A DNA stretch of 64,000 nt, taken from the NCBI RefSeq assembly GCF_024707525.1, contig NZ_CP062231.1, positions 1,426,001 through 1,490,000 on the forward strand, given 5' to 3'. Positions 15,344 to 24,007 of this stretch are shown piece after piece. Origin of the DNA: Rhizobium sp. TH2. Lineage in GTDB: Bacteria > Pseudomonadota > Alphaproteobacteria > Rhizobiales > Rhizobiaceae. A model generated the notes under the pieces. That model saw nothing but the letters and a program-made list of their open reading frames with translations, had not been told where the DNA came from and did not search any database. Both the position numbers and the translations under genes were made by a program. Positions within the stretch are counted from its first letter, which is position 1; each line of letters starts with the position of its first letter.

Positions 15344-16714
15344 ATGAATTCCACTGATGCGAACAATATGTTCCTGCATGGCAGCCTGCCTGCGCTTTTT
15401 GCGAGGACCGCTGCACCCATAATTCTGATCATGACCATCAACGGCCTCTATGTTGTGGCCGACGCCTATTTCATCGGCCTTTATGCCGGTGCCGATGCGC
15501 TCTCCGCCGTGTCGCTCATCTTCCCCATGGCGATGATGATGGTTGCGCTGCAGACGCTTGTGTCGAATGGCATGTCCAGCATTCTCGCACGCCATCTCGG
15601 CGCCGGACGCCGCGACGAGGCGCGCCAGACCTTCACCGGCGCGCATCTGCTGGTTCTCGCCGTGATCGCTTTCGTCTATCTGCTGTTCTTCACGCTCGGC
15701 CGCATGGCGATCGCCGAGGGTGCCGCTGGCGCGCCAGCCGTGGCGGCCAATGCCGAACTCTTCATGACCATTATGGTGATCTTCGCGCCCGTGACCTTCT
15801 TCCTGTCGCTCAATATCGACGGGCTGCGCTGCGAAGGCCGCCTCGGCTTCATGACGCTGGTCACCATCTCGGCGACGCTGATGAACATTGGCTTGAACTG
15901 GCTGTTCATGGGCGGCTTCGGCTGGGGTGTGGCGGGCTCGGCCTTCGGCTCGGTGCTGGCGCAAGCGATCTGCCTGTCGATCGTGCTGGCTTTCCGTTTC
16001 CGGACCCCTGGCGTGCTGAAACTCGCCCGCCCCGGCCCGGTGACGGAATGGAAGCAGATGCTGGCGCTCGGCGCGCCATCGAGCCTCGGGTTTCTCGGCA
16101 CCTCGCTGATATCGGCGGCAATGATCACCAATATCCGCCTTTGGGAGCCTGAGCACTATGTGGCGACGATCGCAGCCTACGGCATCGTCACGCGTCTGCT
16201 GACGGTCGCCTATCTGCCGATGCTGGGCATTTCGATCGCCTTCCAGACGATCGCCGGGAATAACTACGGCGCTCGATTGATGGATCGCACTAATGGCAGC
16301 CTCAAGATCGCACTTCTGGCCGTCACGGTGCATTGCGGCACCGTCCAGCTTGTCGCCTGGCTCATGGCGCCACAGATCGGCGCCATGTTCTCAAGCGACC
16401 CGCTGATCATCAGCGAGACGGCCCGAATCCTGCCCTGGATCGCTTTCGTCTACGTGCTTTGCGGCTTGCCGATCATCCTGTCCGGCTATTTCCAGTCGAT
16501 CGGCGATGCCGGCAATGCGGCCATCCTTGGCTTGTCCCGCAACTATCTGTTCTCGCTGCCATTACTGCTGATCCTGCCGCATCTGTTCGGCGAGATAGGC
16601 ATCTGGATGGCGGCGCCAGCGGCGGATATCGCCATAATCGGTCTCATCGTGGTGGTGCTCGGCATCAACGCCATGCGCCGCGGCTGGCGTTTTGGGGTGT
16701 TGCAGCCGGTGTAA
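15344..16714 (+). CDS. MATE-family multidrug/metabolite exporter
   Basis: This 456-residue polytopic protein has about 12 hydrophobic helices and the two-fold symmetric MATE pattern (LIMTINGLYVVADAYFIGLY in the first half; TRLLTVAYLPMLGISIAFQT in the second). GNNYGARLMDR matches the conserved loop of bacterial MATE proteins. Members export cationic drugs or metabolites using Na+ or H+. GAGG lies before the ATG at 15344. The short gap to the convergent antitoxin-like gene is 5 bp. The substrate is unknown. Confidence 0.92.
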   Translation: MNSTDANNMFLHGSLPALFARTAAPIILIMTINGLYVVADAYFIGLYAGADALSAVSLIFPMAMMMVALQTLVSNGMSSILARHLGAGRRDEARQTFTGAHLLVLAVIAFVYLLFFTLGRMAIAEGAAGAPAVAANAELFMTIMVIFAPVTFFLSLNIDGLRCEGRLGFMTLVTISATLMNIGLNWLFMGGFGWGVAGSAFGSVLAQAICLSIVLAFRFRTPGVLKLARPGPVTEWKQMLALGAPSSLGFLGTSLISAAMITNIRLWEPEHYVATIAAYGIVTRLLTVAYLPMLGISIAFQTIAGNNYGARLMDRTNGSLKIALLAVTVHCGTVQLVAWLMAPQIGAMFSSDPLIISETARILPWIAFVYVLCGLPIILSGYFQSIGDAGNAAILGLSRNYLFSLPLLLILPHLFGEIGIWMAAPAADIAIIGLIVVVLGINAMRRGWRFGVLQPV

Positions 16715-16719
16715 GGCGA

Positions 16720-16893
16720 TTATGGTTCTGAACGGGCGAGGATTTCTTCGCTCGTTTGGCCTTCGTTCTTAAGAATTGGCTTCAATTGGGCCGTTCTGCC
16801 CGGCCCGTCCGAAATAAGGATTTCTTCTCCGCGCTGCGCTCGTTCCATTAGCTCTTCAAAACGCTGCTGCGCTTCTTCTACATTGAAAAGCAT
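16720..16893 (-). CDS. Phd/YefM-type antitoxin, no partner toxin
   Basis: This 57-residue protein matches the N-terminal half of Phd/YefM antitoxins: MLFNVEEAQQRFEELMERAQ, RGEEILISDGPGRTAQLKPI. The ATG at 16893 has GGAGG seven bases upstream. Type II antitoxins are normally co-transcribed with a toxin gene directly downstream, but here the downstream space is occupied by the 3' end of the MATE gene on the other strand, and the upstream gap of 60 bp has none. It is therefore an orphan antitoxin or a domesticated DNA-binding protein. The C-terminal toxin-binding part is short. Confidence 0.7.
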   Translation of the reverse strand: MLFNVEEAQQRFEELMERAQRGEEILISDGPGRTAQLKPILKNEGQTSEEILARSEP

Positions 16894-16953
16894 CGACGCC
16901 TCCAAGTGATCGAGAGTCGCAAATTAGGCGCGAAAGTCGGTCGTTGCAATCCA

Positions 16954-17751
16954 TCACGCCTTCAGCAGCCACTCGTGTTCCGGCGCATTATGAAACTTCC
17001 ACACCCGCTTCGGCCCGGCCATGACGTTGAGATAATAGAGGTCATAGCCATGGATCGTCGCGCAGGGGTGATACCCCTTCGGCACCAGCGTCACGTCGCC
17101 GTCCTCTACCGCCATCGCTTCATCGAGCGAGCGGTCATCGGTGTAAACGCGCTGGAAGGCGAAGCCCTGGGGTGGGTTCAGGCGGTGGTAATAGGTCTCT
17201 TCGAGCAGGCTCTCATTCGGCAGGTCGTCCTGGTCGTGCTTGTGCGAGGGATAGGACGAGGTGTTGCCTGATGGTGTGATGACCTCGACCACCAGCAGCG
17301 AATGGGCGGAATTGTCGTCTTCCGGCATGATGTTGGTGACATGCCTGACATTGGCGCCCTTGCCGCGGATGAACTGCGGATGCGTGCCGGGCGGAATGAG
17401 CTTGGTCTTGTGGTCACCGCCGCTTGGTGCCGAGCAGACGGCTAGCTCTAGATCGGTCAAAGCCTTGACCTGCCATTCGGAGCCGGCCGGCACATAGAGC
17501 GCATGCGGCGCGCCCTCGAACGGGCTCATTCGCTCGCCGAGCACGCCAATCGGCTTCTCATCGACGGTCGTCGCGCTCTTGCCGCTGATCCAGACGAGGC
17601 AGACTTCACGATCGCCGGTCAGGGCGCTGATCCGGTCGCCGGCCTTCACCCGGTGCATGTCAAAGCCGACATAGGTCCAGCCGGCGCTTTCCGGCGTCAC
17701 ATGCGTGACGCGGCCTTGGGTGCCGTTTGGTTTAACGAGTAGGTTCGGCAT
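16954..17751 (-). CDS. iolB: 5-deoxy-glucuronate isomerase
   Basis: This 265-residue IolB is a double-cupin metal enzyme. Metal-ligand motifs are visible in SYPSHKHDQDDL and ETYYHRLNPPQGFAFQRVYT, and VPKGYHPCATIHGYDLYYLN matches the C-terminal barrel. It converts 5-deoxy-D-glucuronate to 5-dehydro-2-deoxy-D-gluconate in myo-inositol catabolism, after IolD. It is the last gene of the minus-strand iol series and is separated from iolE by a ~200-bp palindromic element, so its expression may be uncoupled from the upstream genes. Confidence 0.95.
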   Translation of the reverse strand: MPNLLVKPNGTQGRVTHVTPESAGWTYVGFDMHRVKAGDRISALTGDREVCLVWISGKSATTVDEKPIGVLGERMSPFEGAPHALYVPAGSEWQVKALTDLELAVCSAPSGGDHKTKLIPPGTHPQFIRGKGANVRHVTNIMPEDDNSAHSLLVVEVITPSGNTSSYPSHKHDQDDLPNESLLEETYYHRLNPPQGFAFQRVYTDDRSLDEAMAVEDGDVTLVPKGYHPCATIHGYDLYYLNVMAGPKRVWKFHNAPEHEWLLKA

Positions 17752-17792
17752 GAGCTGTTCTCCCGTCGTTTCTGATGCGGCGTGGGTTGCTT

Positions 17793-17994
17793 ACCCCTCA
17801 CCAACTTCGGCCAAGGGTTCGCCATGCTCACCCGGCCTTCGTATCCTCTCCCGCAGGGGGAGAGGTAGGGTGCCCCACTCGCGACCTATACTTGAGGCAC
17901 TACGGGCACCGCAAGTTTACCTCTCCCCTTGCGGGAGAGGATAGTAAGCCCGCGTGAGACGAAGTCGAACGTTTGGGCGCACTAGGTGAGGGGT
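17793..17994. repeat. Palindromic element, family 2, copy A
   Basis: Outer arms are ACCCCTCACC (17793-17802) and GGTGAGGGGT (17985-17994). Inside, TATCCTCTCCCGCAGGGGGA is complementary to the downstream segment ending CTTGCGGGAGAGGATA, each arm itself able to fold back through CTCTCC/GGAGAG. The element occupies nearly the whole iolE-iolB gap. Related copies are at 20902-21073 and 62180-62379. It is non-coding and of the type of rhizobial palindromic intergenic repeats. Confidence 0.85.
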
Positions 17995-18010
17995 GACGCG
18001 ACTTGCGCCG

Positions 18011-18928
18011 CTATCCCTTCGGAAACCCCTCAGTTGCCACAGTATACCCCGCCGCTGCCATCACGCGCATCAATTCCTTGTGCCCGATCTCGGCCATCTT
18101 CTGTGGCGGCGCCTTGAGCGGATCCTGCTCGGCCTCGACGACGAACCAGCCTTCATAGCCGTGATCGGCCAGCCGCTGGACGATCGCGCCGAAATCCAGC
18201 GAGCCATCGCCCGGCACGGTAAAGGCACCAAGTGCCACGGCATCAAGGAAGGATTGACGGCTGCGGTCAAGTCCGTCGATGACGGCTTGGCGGATGTCCT
18301 TGACGTGGACATGGTTGATGCGGGCATGGTGGTTGTCGATGGCGCGCAACACGTCGCCGCCGGCAAAGGCCAGGTGCCCGGCATCGAGCAGAAGCGGAAT
18401 GCCTTCGCCGGAATTCTTCATGAAGGCGTCCAGTTCCGGTTCGGTCTCCACGACGGCCGCCATATGGTGGTGATAGGACAGCGGCATGCCCTGTTCGGTG
18501 CACCATTCTCCGAATTGGGTGACCTTGCGCCCATAGGCCTTCATCTCGTCGTCGGAAAGGCGCGGCTTGGTAGCGAGCGGCTTCGAACGATCGCCCTGGA
18601 TCGAGCGGCCCACCTCGCCATAGACGATGCATGGTGCATCGACCGCCTTGAACAGCTCGATCATCGGGAGGATGCGATCCTTGTTGGCGGCGAGTTCCTC
18701 GTCCACCAGCGTGCCCGAGAACCAGCCGCCGCACAGCGTCACATCGGCGGCGCGCAGGATCGGCAGCATCTCGGCTGGATTGTTGGGGAAGCGGCGGCCT
18801 TGCTCCATGCCCGTAAAACCGGCGCTGCGGGACTGGCGCAGGCACTCCTCGAGCGATACGTCGTCGCTGAGTTCCGGAAGATCGTCGTTCCACCAGGCGA
18901 TGGGCGACATGCCGAGTTTGGCTTTCAT
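18011..18928 (-). CDS. iolE: Inosose dehydratase (scyllo-inosose dehydratase)
   Basis: This 305-residue protein has a xylose-isomerase-like TIM barrel. IolE signatures include SPIAWWNDDLPELSDDVSLE near the N-terminus, GWFSGTLVDEEL, LSYHHHMAAVVETEPELDAF and LLLDAGHLAFAGGD, with metal ligands expected in HHHM and DAGH and in HVHVKD. It dehydrates 2-keto-myo-inositol to 3D-trihydroxycyclohexane-1,2-dione. The start at 18928 is set by AAGGAG seven bases upstream, rather than an ATG five codons earlier. It lies 68 bp downstream of iolD. Confidence 0.95.
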   Translation of the reverse strand: MKAKLGMSPIAWWNDDLPELSDDVSLEECLRQSRSAGFTGMEQGRRFPNNPAEMLPILRAADVTLCGGWFSGTLVDEELAANKDRILPMIELFKAVDAPCIVYGEVGRSIQGDRSKPLATKPRLSDDEMKAYGRKVTQFGEWCTEQGMPLSYHHHMAAVVETEPELDAFMKNSGEGIPLLLDAGHLAFAGGDVLRAIDNHHARINHVHVKDIRQAVIDGLDRSRQSFLDAVALGAFTVPGDGSLDFGAIVQRLADHGYEGWFVVEAEQDPLKAPPQKMAEIGHKELMRVMAAAGYTVATEGFPKG

Positions 18929-18996
18929 GATATTCTCCTTCATGCATCGCCAGGCGATCGAGACCCGATCTTCCAGCGACGGTCATTCCTGTCTGT

Positions 18997-20847
18997 TTAG
19001 TTGATACGCTGGGCGGCGAGGGCATTCACATACTCCGCGCGCGCCTTGTTGACCTGTTCGCGGGCGCTGACCTCGGGCACCGCGACATCCCACCAGTGGC
19101 CGCCTTCGTCCGTGGTGATCAGCGGATCGGTATCGATCACGATCACCGTGGTCTTGCCGTTGTCTTTCGTGTCCTTCAGCGCCTGTTCCAGCTCGGCGAC
19201 CGAGGCAACCTTGATCGCCACCGCCCCCATGCTCTCCGCGTGCTTGCGGAAATCGATGTCGGGCATCACCTCGTGATAGGCGTCCTTCAAGAGATTGTTG
19301 AAGTTCGCGCCGCCCGTCGCCATCTGCAGTCGGTTGATGCAGCCGAAGCCCCTGTTATCGAGCAGCACGACGGTGATCTTCTGGCCGATCATGACCGAGG
19401 TCGAGAGCTCCGAATTCATCATCATGTAGGAGCCGTCGCCGAGCATGACGACGACGTCGGCATCCGGCCGTGCCATCTTGACGCCGAGCCCGCCGGCAAT
19501 CTCGTAGCCCATGCAGGAAAAACCGTATTCCATATGGTAACTGCCCGGCGAGGTCGCCGGCCACAGCTTGTGAAGCTCGCCCGGCAGGCCGCCCGAGGCG
19601 CAGACCAGAACTGTGTTCTCGCCGGAATGATTGCGCGCGGTGCCGCCGATCACATGGGCGTCGGAGGGCAGCGCAACATTGGTCGCGGCCATGGCCTTGT
19701 CGGCCGCCTTCATCCATTCGGCCTTCACCCTCGCAGCCTTGTCCTTCAGAGCGGCCGGGGCGGCCCAGCCGCCGAGCGCCTTCGACATTGCGTCGAGCGT
19801 CACCTTGGCATCGCCGACAACCGGCAGTGCATCATGCTTGGCAGCATCGAAGCCTGCGGTGTTGATGCCGACGAACTGGACGTGGTCGCCCTTGAAGATC
19901 GCCCAGGAGCCGGTGGTGAAATCCTGTAGCCGGCTGCCGACGGCGAGGATCAGGTCGGCCTCTTCGGTCAGCACATTGGCGGCCGAGGTGCCGGTCACGC
20001 CGACCGAGCCCATGGCCATGGGATGGCGTTCGTCGATCGAGGACTTGCCGGCCTGGGTGACGACGACGGGGATGCCGTGCTTTTCGGCGAAATCCGTGAG
20101 TTCCTTGGTCGCCAGCGAATAGAGCACACCGCCACCGGCGATGATCACCGGCTTGGTCGAGGCCTTGAGCGCCGCGACGGCTGCCGCCAGCTCGTTCTCG
20201 TCAGGCAGCGGCCGGCGGAAGGACCAGACCTTCTCCTCGAAGAAGCTCTCCGGATAGTCGAAGGCCTCCGCCTGCACGTCCTGGCAGAGCGAGAGGCAGA
20301 CCGGGCCGCAATCGACGGGGTCGGTCATCACCTGCATGGCGCGGCGCAGCGCCGAGATGATCTGCTCCGGACGCGTGATGCGGTCGAAATAACGGACCAC
20401 AGGACGGAAGGCATCGTTGGCCGACAGCGTACCGTCCTGAAAGCTTTCGATCTGCTGCAGCACCGGGTCGGGCGCGCGATTGGCGAAGACATCGCCGGGC
20501 AGGAACAGCACGGGGAGGCGGTTTACATGCGCGACACCAGCAGCCGTTACCATGTTAAGCGCGCCGGGTCCGATCGAGGTCGTCACGGCCATGAAGCGCT
20601 GGCGGAACGAGGCCTTGGCATAGGCGACGGCGGCGTTGGCCATGCCCTGTTCGTTATGCGCCCGGTAGGTCTTCAATTCGTCGCGCACCTGGTAAAGCGC
20701 TTCGCCCATGCCGGCGACATTGCCGTGGCCAAAGATCGCCCACACGCCGCCGAAGATCGGCACCTTCTTGCCATCCACCACGGTCATCTGCTTCTTGAGG
20801 TAGTGCGCGACAGCCTGTGCCATCGTCAGCCGTATCGTCTTCGTCAT
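18997..20847 (-). CDS. iolD: 3D-(3,5/4)-trihydroxycyclohexane-1,2-dione hydrolase
   Basis: This 616-residue thiamine-diphosphate enzyme has full family length. The N-terminal Pyr domain contains FGHGNVAGMGEALYQ and RAHNEQGMANAAVAYAKA with the catalytic glutamate, the central domain PVIIAGGGVLYSLATKEL, and the ThDP-binding motif VVMLGDGSYMMMNSELSTSV near residue 470-490. It opens the cyclohexanedione ring to 5-deoxy-glucuronate. It lies between iolC (upstream, across a palindromic element) and iolE. Confidence 0.96.
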   Translation of the reverse strand: MTKTIRLTMAQAVAHYLKKQMTVVDGKKVPIFGGVWAIFGHGNVAGMGEALYQVRDELKTYRAHNEQGMANAAVAYAKASFRQRFMAVTTSIGPGALNMVTAAGVAHVNRLPVLFLPGDVFANRAPDPVLQQIESFQDGTLSANDAFRPVVRYFDRITRPEQIISALRRAMQVMTDPVDCGPVCLSLCQDVQAEAFDYPESFFEEKVWSFRRPLPDENELAAAVAALKASTKPVIIAGGGVLYSLATKELTDFAEKHGIPVVVTQAGKSSIDERHPMAMGSVGVTGTSAANVLTEEADLILAVGSRLQDFTTGSWAIFKGDHVQFVGINTAGFDAAKHDALPVVGDAKVTLDAMSKALGGWAAPAALKDKAARVKAEWMKAADKAMAATNVALPSDAHVIGGTARNHSGENTVLVCASGGLPGELHKLWPATSPGSYHMEYGFSCMGYEIAGGLGVKMARPDADVVVMLGDGSYMMMNSELSTSVMIGQKITVVLLDNRGFGCINRLQMATGGANFNNLLKDAYHEVMPDIDFRKHAESMGAVAIKVASVAELEQALKDTKDNGKTTVIVIDTDPLITTDEGGHWWDVAVPEVSAREQVNKARAEYVNALAAQRIN

Positions 20848-20901
20848 CGTGTTCCTCCCGCTTTCCTATCAACGTCGCGGTTCAAATCTTTTCATGGCAA
20901 A

Positions 20902-21073
20902 GGCTCACCCCTCACCAACTTCGACCAAGGGCTCGCTGCGCTTGCCCGGTCTTCGTATCCTCTCCCGCAAGGGGAGAGGTAAACTCGGCGCCTACCTCTC
21001 CCCTTGCGGGAGAGGATAGCAAGTCCGCGTGTGCTGAAAGCGAACGCTGGACGCGCTTGGTGAGGGGTGAGCC
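20902..21073. repeat. Palindromic element, family 2, copy B
   Basis: Outer arms GGCTCACCCCTCACCAA (20902-20918) and TTGGTGAGGGGTGAGCC (21057-21073) are perfectly complementary. Inner arms CTCTCCCGCAAGGGGAGAG and CTCTCCCCTTGCGGGAGAG pair with each other and also fold on themselves. The element sits between iolC and iolD, starting 15 bp after the iolC stop. It could act as an internal attenuator or an RNA-processing and stability site in the iol transcript. Confidence 0.87.
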
Positions 21074-21087
21074 TCACGTTCAAACTA

Positions 21088-23013
21088 TCATCGCCCCCGC
21101 GTCCTTAACCAAGCCTTCGTCAACTCCTCGAACCGACCCGCCATGTCGGCGATGGCCGCTTCATCGTTCATCTGGCCGGACAGCCATTGCTGGGCCGCAT
21201 GCGCGAAAATCGTGCGGCCAACCGCGAATCCCTTCACCGACGGTGCCACTGCGGTGGCGGCGAATGCCTTCTCCAGTTCGGCCGCCGGCGCTTCCAGGCC
21301 GAGCAGCACGATGCCGCGGCAATATTCGTCGTTCTCGGCAATCACGGCCTCGATGTTCTTCCACGCCTGGGCCGAATGCTGCGGTTCAAGCTTCCACCAG
21401 TCAGGCTTGATGCCGAGATCATAGAGTTCCTGCACCGCACGCGCGATCGTGTCGTCATCGAGCTTGCCGTGCTTGCCGGCGATGATTTCGACCAGCAGCT
21501 CGCGTCCGACCTTGCGGGCAGCCTCGAACAGCGTCCGCAGTTTCTGCTGCTGTTCCTTCTTCAGATGCTCGGGATCATCGGGGTGATAGAAGCAGAGGCA
21601 CTTGATGCAATGGTCGACAGGCCATTCGACGAGTTGCGAGCCGACGTCCTGGCTGAACTCGAAGCGCAGCGGACGCGAGCCTGGCAGCTCGACCGGACGG
21701 CCGATCCAGGTGAGGTTCTTCTTGGCGGCATCGAAGAAGGCCTCGCGACCGAAGCGCTCGTCGATCAGCATGCCGTAGCCCTCGCGGCCCTGGCTTACCC
21801 GAGCGCAGGCCGCGACCGCGAGCCGCTTAAAGGCATTGATCTTGCTATGCGAAACCTTCAACTCGTCGGCGATATCGGTCAATTGCGAGCGGTGATCGAT
21901 GGCGAGCGCCATCAGCAGCGGGATCTCCTTGCGCCGATTGGTCGCCCAATGGATATGGTTGAGGTTCTCGTCCTTGCGGAGCGCGCGGAACTTCGAGCCG
22001 TTGCGCAGGAAGAACTGCAACTCGTCCCAGGTCGGATATTCCGGCGCGCAGAGCAGGCGGGAGACTGCGAATGCGCCACAGGCATTGGCCCAGGTGGCCG
22101 AGGTCGCATGCGGTTCGCCCTTCAGCCAGCCGCGCAGGAAGCCGGACATGAAGGCGTCGCCCGCGCCCAGCACATTATAAACCTCGATCGGAAAACCCTG
22201 GCCGATGATGCCGTCTTCGAGATCGTCGCTGATCGGGCCGTCATAGACGATGCAGCCCATGGCGCCGCGCTTGAGTACGATGGTCGCGGGCGTGACGGCG
22301 CGGATCGCTTTCAGCGAGGCCAGCACATTGTCCGCCCCCGAAGCGATCATGATCTCTTCTTCGGTTCCGACAACAAGGTCGCAATCCGGCAGCACCGATT
22401 TCATCAGCGCCGAGACGCGGTCGGATTTCACATAGCGCTCAAAACCCTCGGCGTGGCCGGCAAGGCCCCACAAATTAGGGCGATAGTCGATATCGAAGAT
22501 CACCTTGCCGCCGGTTTCCTTGGCGACGCGGATCGCCTTGCGCTGCGCAGCCTCGGTGTTGGGCTTGGAGAAATGCGTGCCGGAGACGAGCACTGCGGCG
22601 GAGGATTTCACGAAATCCTCGTCGATATCGTCTTCGTCGAGCGCCATGTCGGCGCAATCGGTGCGCACGAAAATCATCGGCGAAACGCCTTCGGATTCCA
22701 CCGAGAGCAACACCAGCGCGGTCAGCCGCTCCTTGTCGGTGACGATGCCTGATGTGTTCACACCCTCACGGTCGAGTTGCTCGCGGATGAAGCGGCCCAT
22801 CTGCTCGTCACCGACCCTAGTGACCAGTGCCGAGCGCAGGCCCAGCCGTGCCGTGCCGACGGAAATGTTGGTCGGGCAGCCGCCGACGGATTTGGCGAAG
22901 GAGGCGATGTCCTCGAGCCGCGAGCCGCTCTGCTGGCCATAGAGATCCACTGAGGACCGGCCGATGGCGATCACATCGAGACGTCTTTCAGGACCGCTAC
23001 CGGACTGGGCCAT
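21088..23013 (-). CDS. iolC: 5-dehydro-2-deoxygluconokinase fused to aldolase-like domain
   Basis: This 641-residue protein is about twice the length of Bacillus IolC. Residues about 10-330 are a PfkB-family kinase (VIAIGRSSVDLYGQ, KSVGGCPTNISVGTARLG, and YNVLGAGDAFMSGFLRGWL with the anion hole and catalytic Asp). Residues about 345-641 match DUF2090 (PLLMALAIDHRSQLTDIADE, KCLCFYHPDDPEHLKKEQQQ, LKGFAVGRTIF-like end), thought to act as the aldolase step. The fusion would phosphorylate 5-dehydro-2-deoxygluconate and then cleave it to dihydroxyacetone phosphate and malonate semialdehyde. The ATG at 23013 follows GGAGG. Two IolR-like sites lie 49-91 bp upstream. Confidence 0.93.
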   Translation of the reverse strand: MAQSGSGPERRLDVIAIGRSSVDLYGQQSGSRLEDIASFAKSVGGCPTNISVGTARLGLRSALVTRVGDEQMGRFIREQLDREGVNTSGIVTDKERLTALVLLSVESEGVSPMIFVRTDCADMALDEDDIDEDFVKSSAAVLVSGTHFSKPNTEAAQRKAIRVAKETGGKVIFDIDYRPNLWGLAGHAEGFERYVKSDRVSALMKSVLPDCDLVVGTEEEIMIASGADNVLASLKAIRAVTPATIVLKRGAMGCIVYDGPISDDLEDGIIGQGFPIEVYNVLGAGDAFMSGFLRGWLKGEPHATSATWANACGAFAVSRLLCAPEYPTWDELQFFLRNGSKFRALRKDENLNHIHWATNRRKEIPLLMALAIDHRSQLTDIADELKVSHSKINAFKRLAVAACARVSQGREGYGMLIDERFGREAFFDAAKKNLTWIGRPVELPGSRPLRFEFSQDVGSQLVEWPVDHCIKCLCFYHPDDPEHLKKEQQQKLRTLFEAARKVGRELLVEIIAGKHGKLDDDTIARAVQELYDLGIKPDWWKLEPQHSAQAWKNIEAVIAENDEYCRGIVLLGLEAPAAELEKAFAATAVAPSVKGFAVGRTIFAHAAQQWLSGQMNDEAAIADMAGRFEELTKAWLRTRGR

Positions 23014-23061
23014 GTTTTCCTCCGCGCAAGGCGTCTTCTGCATTATCGATTTGCATGTTTT

Positions 23062-23104
23062 GAAACATTAGTTCCATTATAAAGTCAAATGGAATTTTTG
23101 TTTC
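23062..23104. promoter_or_regulatory. Paired IolR-like operators before iolC
   Basis: GAAACATTAGTTCC (23062-23075) and the reverse complement of GGAATTTTTGTTTC (23091-23104) both have the form GAAA-N6-TTCC and face each other across 15 bp, so the whole segment is a large dyad (GAAACATTAGTTCCA against TGGAATTTTTGTTTC). The form is close to the GGAA-N6-TTCC motif that I recall for the RpiR-type repressor IolR of Sinorhizobium. Position just upstream of iolC supports repressor control; binding is inferred. Confidence 0.65.
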
Positions 23105-23108
23105 ATCA

Positions 23109-23969
23109 TCAGTTCTGCAACTTTTCACGCCCGCTCTGCCGCCGCTTCTCGGCGATCGCTACCGGCAGGGCCATGGCAAGCGCCATGGACGCCGAGAGCG
23201 ACCGGAAGCCCGAGAAATCCGATTCCGCGACCTCGAACCATGTGGTCGAAAAACCCGTCAGTGGTGAGAAGACCGAATCGGTGATCGACACCAGTGGCAC
23301 GCCGCGTTTGGCGAAGGCCTGGGCATAGGCGATGCTGTCGGCGGCGTAGGGCGAAAACGACACGGCGAAGGCGGCGTCGCGGCTGGTGGCGAATTGCGCC
23401 ATTTCCGGCTCCACACCGTTGGGCGAGGACACCATGATGTAGCGGATGCCGAGCTTGCCACAGGCATAGGCCATATGCGCGGTGAGAGGATAGGAGCGGC
23501 GCTTGGCAATGAGATAGATGGTCTCGGCTTGCGCCATGATATCGACCGCCCTGGCGAAATGTGCCGGATCAATTGCAGAGGCGAGGCGCGCGATCGACTG
23601 TGAGGCAGCGTTGAGGAAGCCGCTCAGAAGCTCGGCTTCCTCGACATGCTTCCTGTCCTTTTCCAGAATATTGAGGCGCTCCTCGTAGGAGAGGTTCTTC
23701 TCCTTGAGTCTGTCGCGGAAAATGCTCTGCAGATCGGAGAAACCTTCATAGCCGAGGTGCCGCGCCAGCCGTACCAACGTCGAAGGCTGCACTTCGGCGG
23801 CAGAGGCGATGCTGGCGGCCGTGCCGAAGGCGATTTCATCGGGATTGGCGAGCGAATAGGCTGCAACCTGCGCCAGCCGCTTGGGCATGTCGGACTTGCG
23901 CTCGACCATGAATGCACGCAAACTGTCGAAATCGCGCGGGCTCGGTGCGGTCTTCGCCGGTTCGTCCAT
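23109..23969 (-). CDS. iolR: RpiR-family inositol repressor
   Basis: This 286-residue regulator has an N-terminal RpiR helix-turn-helix (MPKRLAQVAAYSLANPDEIA, then ASAAEVQPSTLVRLARHLGY) and a C-terminal SIS sugar-phosphate-binding domain (IYLIAKRRSYPLTAHMAYAC, VVSFSPYAADSIAYAQ-like segment). By genetic context it is the IolR repressor of the inositol genes, expected to be released by a phosphorylated pathway intermediate. The ATG at 23969 lies 5 bp after GGAGG, and the in-frame GTG four codons upstream is less likely. GGAA-N6-TTCC 39-52 bp upstream suggests autoregulation. Confidence 0.9.
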   Translation of the reverse strand: MDEPAKTAPSPRDFDSLRAFMVERKSDMPKRLAQVAAYSLANPDEIAFGTAASIASAAEVQPSTLVRLARHLGYEGFSDLQSIFRDRLKEKNLSYEERLNILEKDRKHVEEAELLSGFLNAASQSIARLASAIDPAHFARAVDIMAQAETIYLIAKRRSYPLTAHMAYACGKLGIRYIMVSSPNGVEPEMAQFATSRDAAFAVSFSPYAADSIAYAQAFAKRGVPLVSITDSVFSPLTGFSTTWFEVAESDFSGFRSLSASMALAMALPVAIAEKRRQSGREKLQN

Positions 23970-24007
23970 CCATTCCTCCACATTTGAGAGGAGTGCATAC
24001 CAAGACC

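Noticed and set aside
15218..16333. A 371-codon frame antisense to the MATE gene
   Set aside because: Its His/Arg/Gln/Asp-rich composition is that of a shadow frame, and the MATE helices are clear on the other strand.
17793..21073. CRISPR repeats in the iol region
   Set aside because: The repeated sequences are palindromic elements at separate gaps, with no regular spacer array.
21187..22752. A 521-codon frame antisense to iolC
   Set aside because: Same reason; the iolC frame carries the kinase and DUF2090 signatures, and the antisense product is low-complexity.
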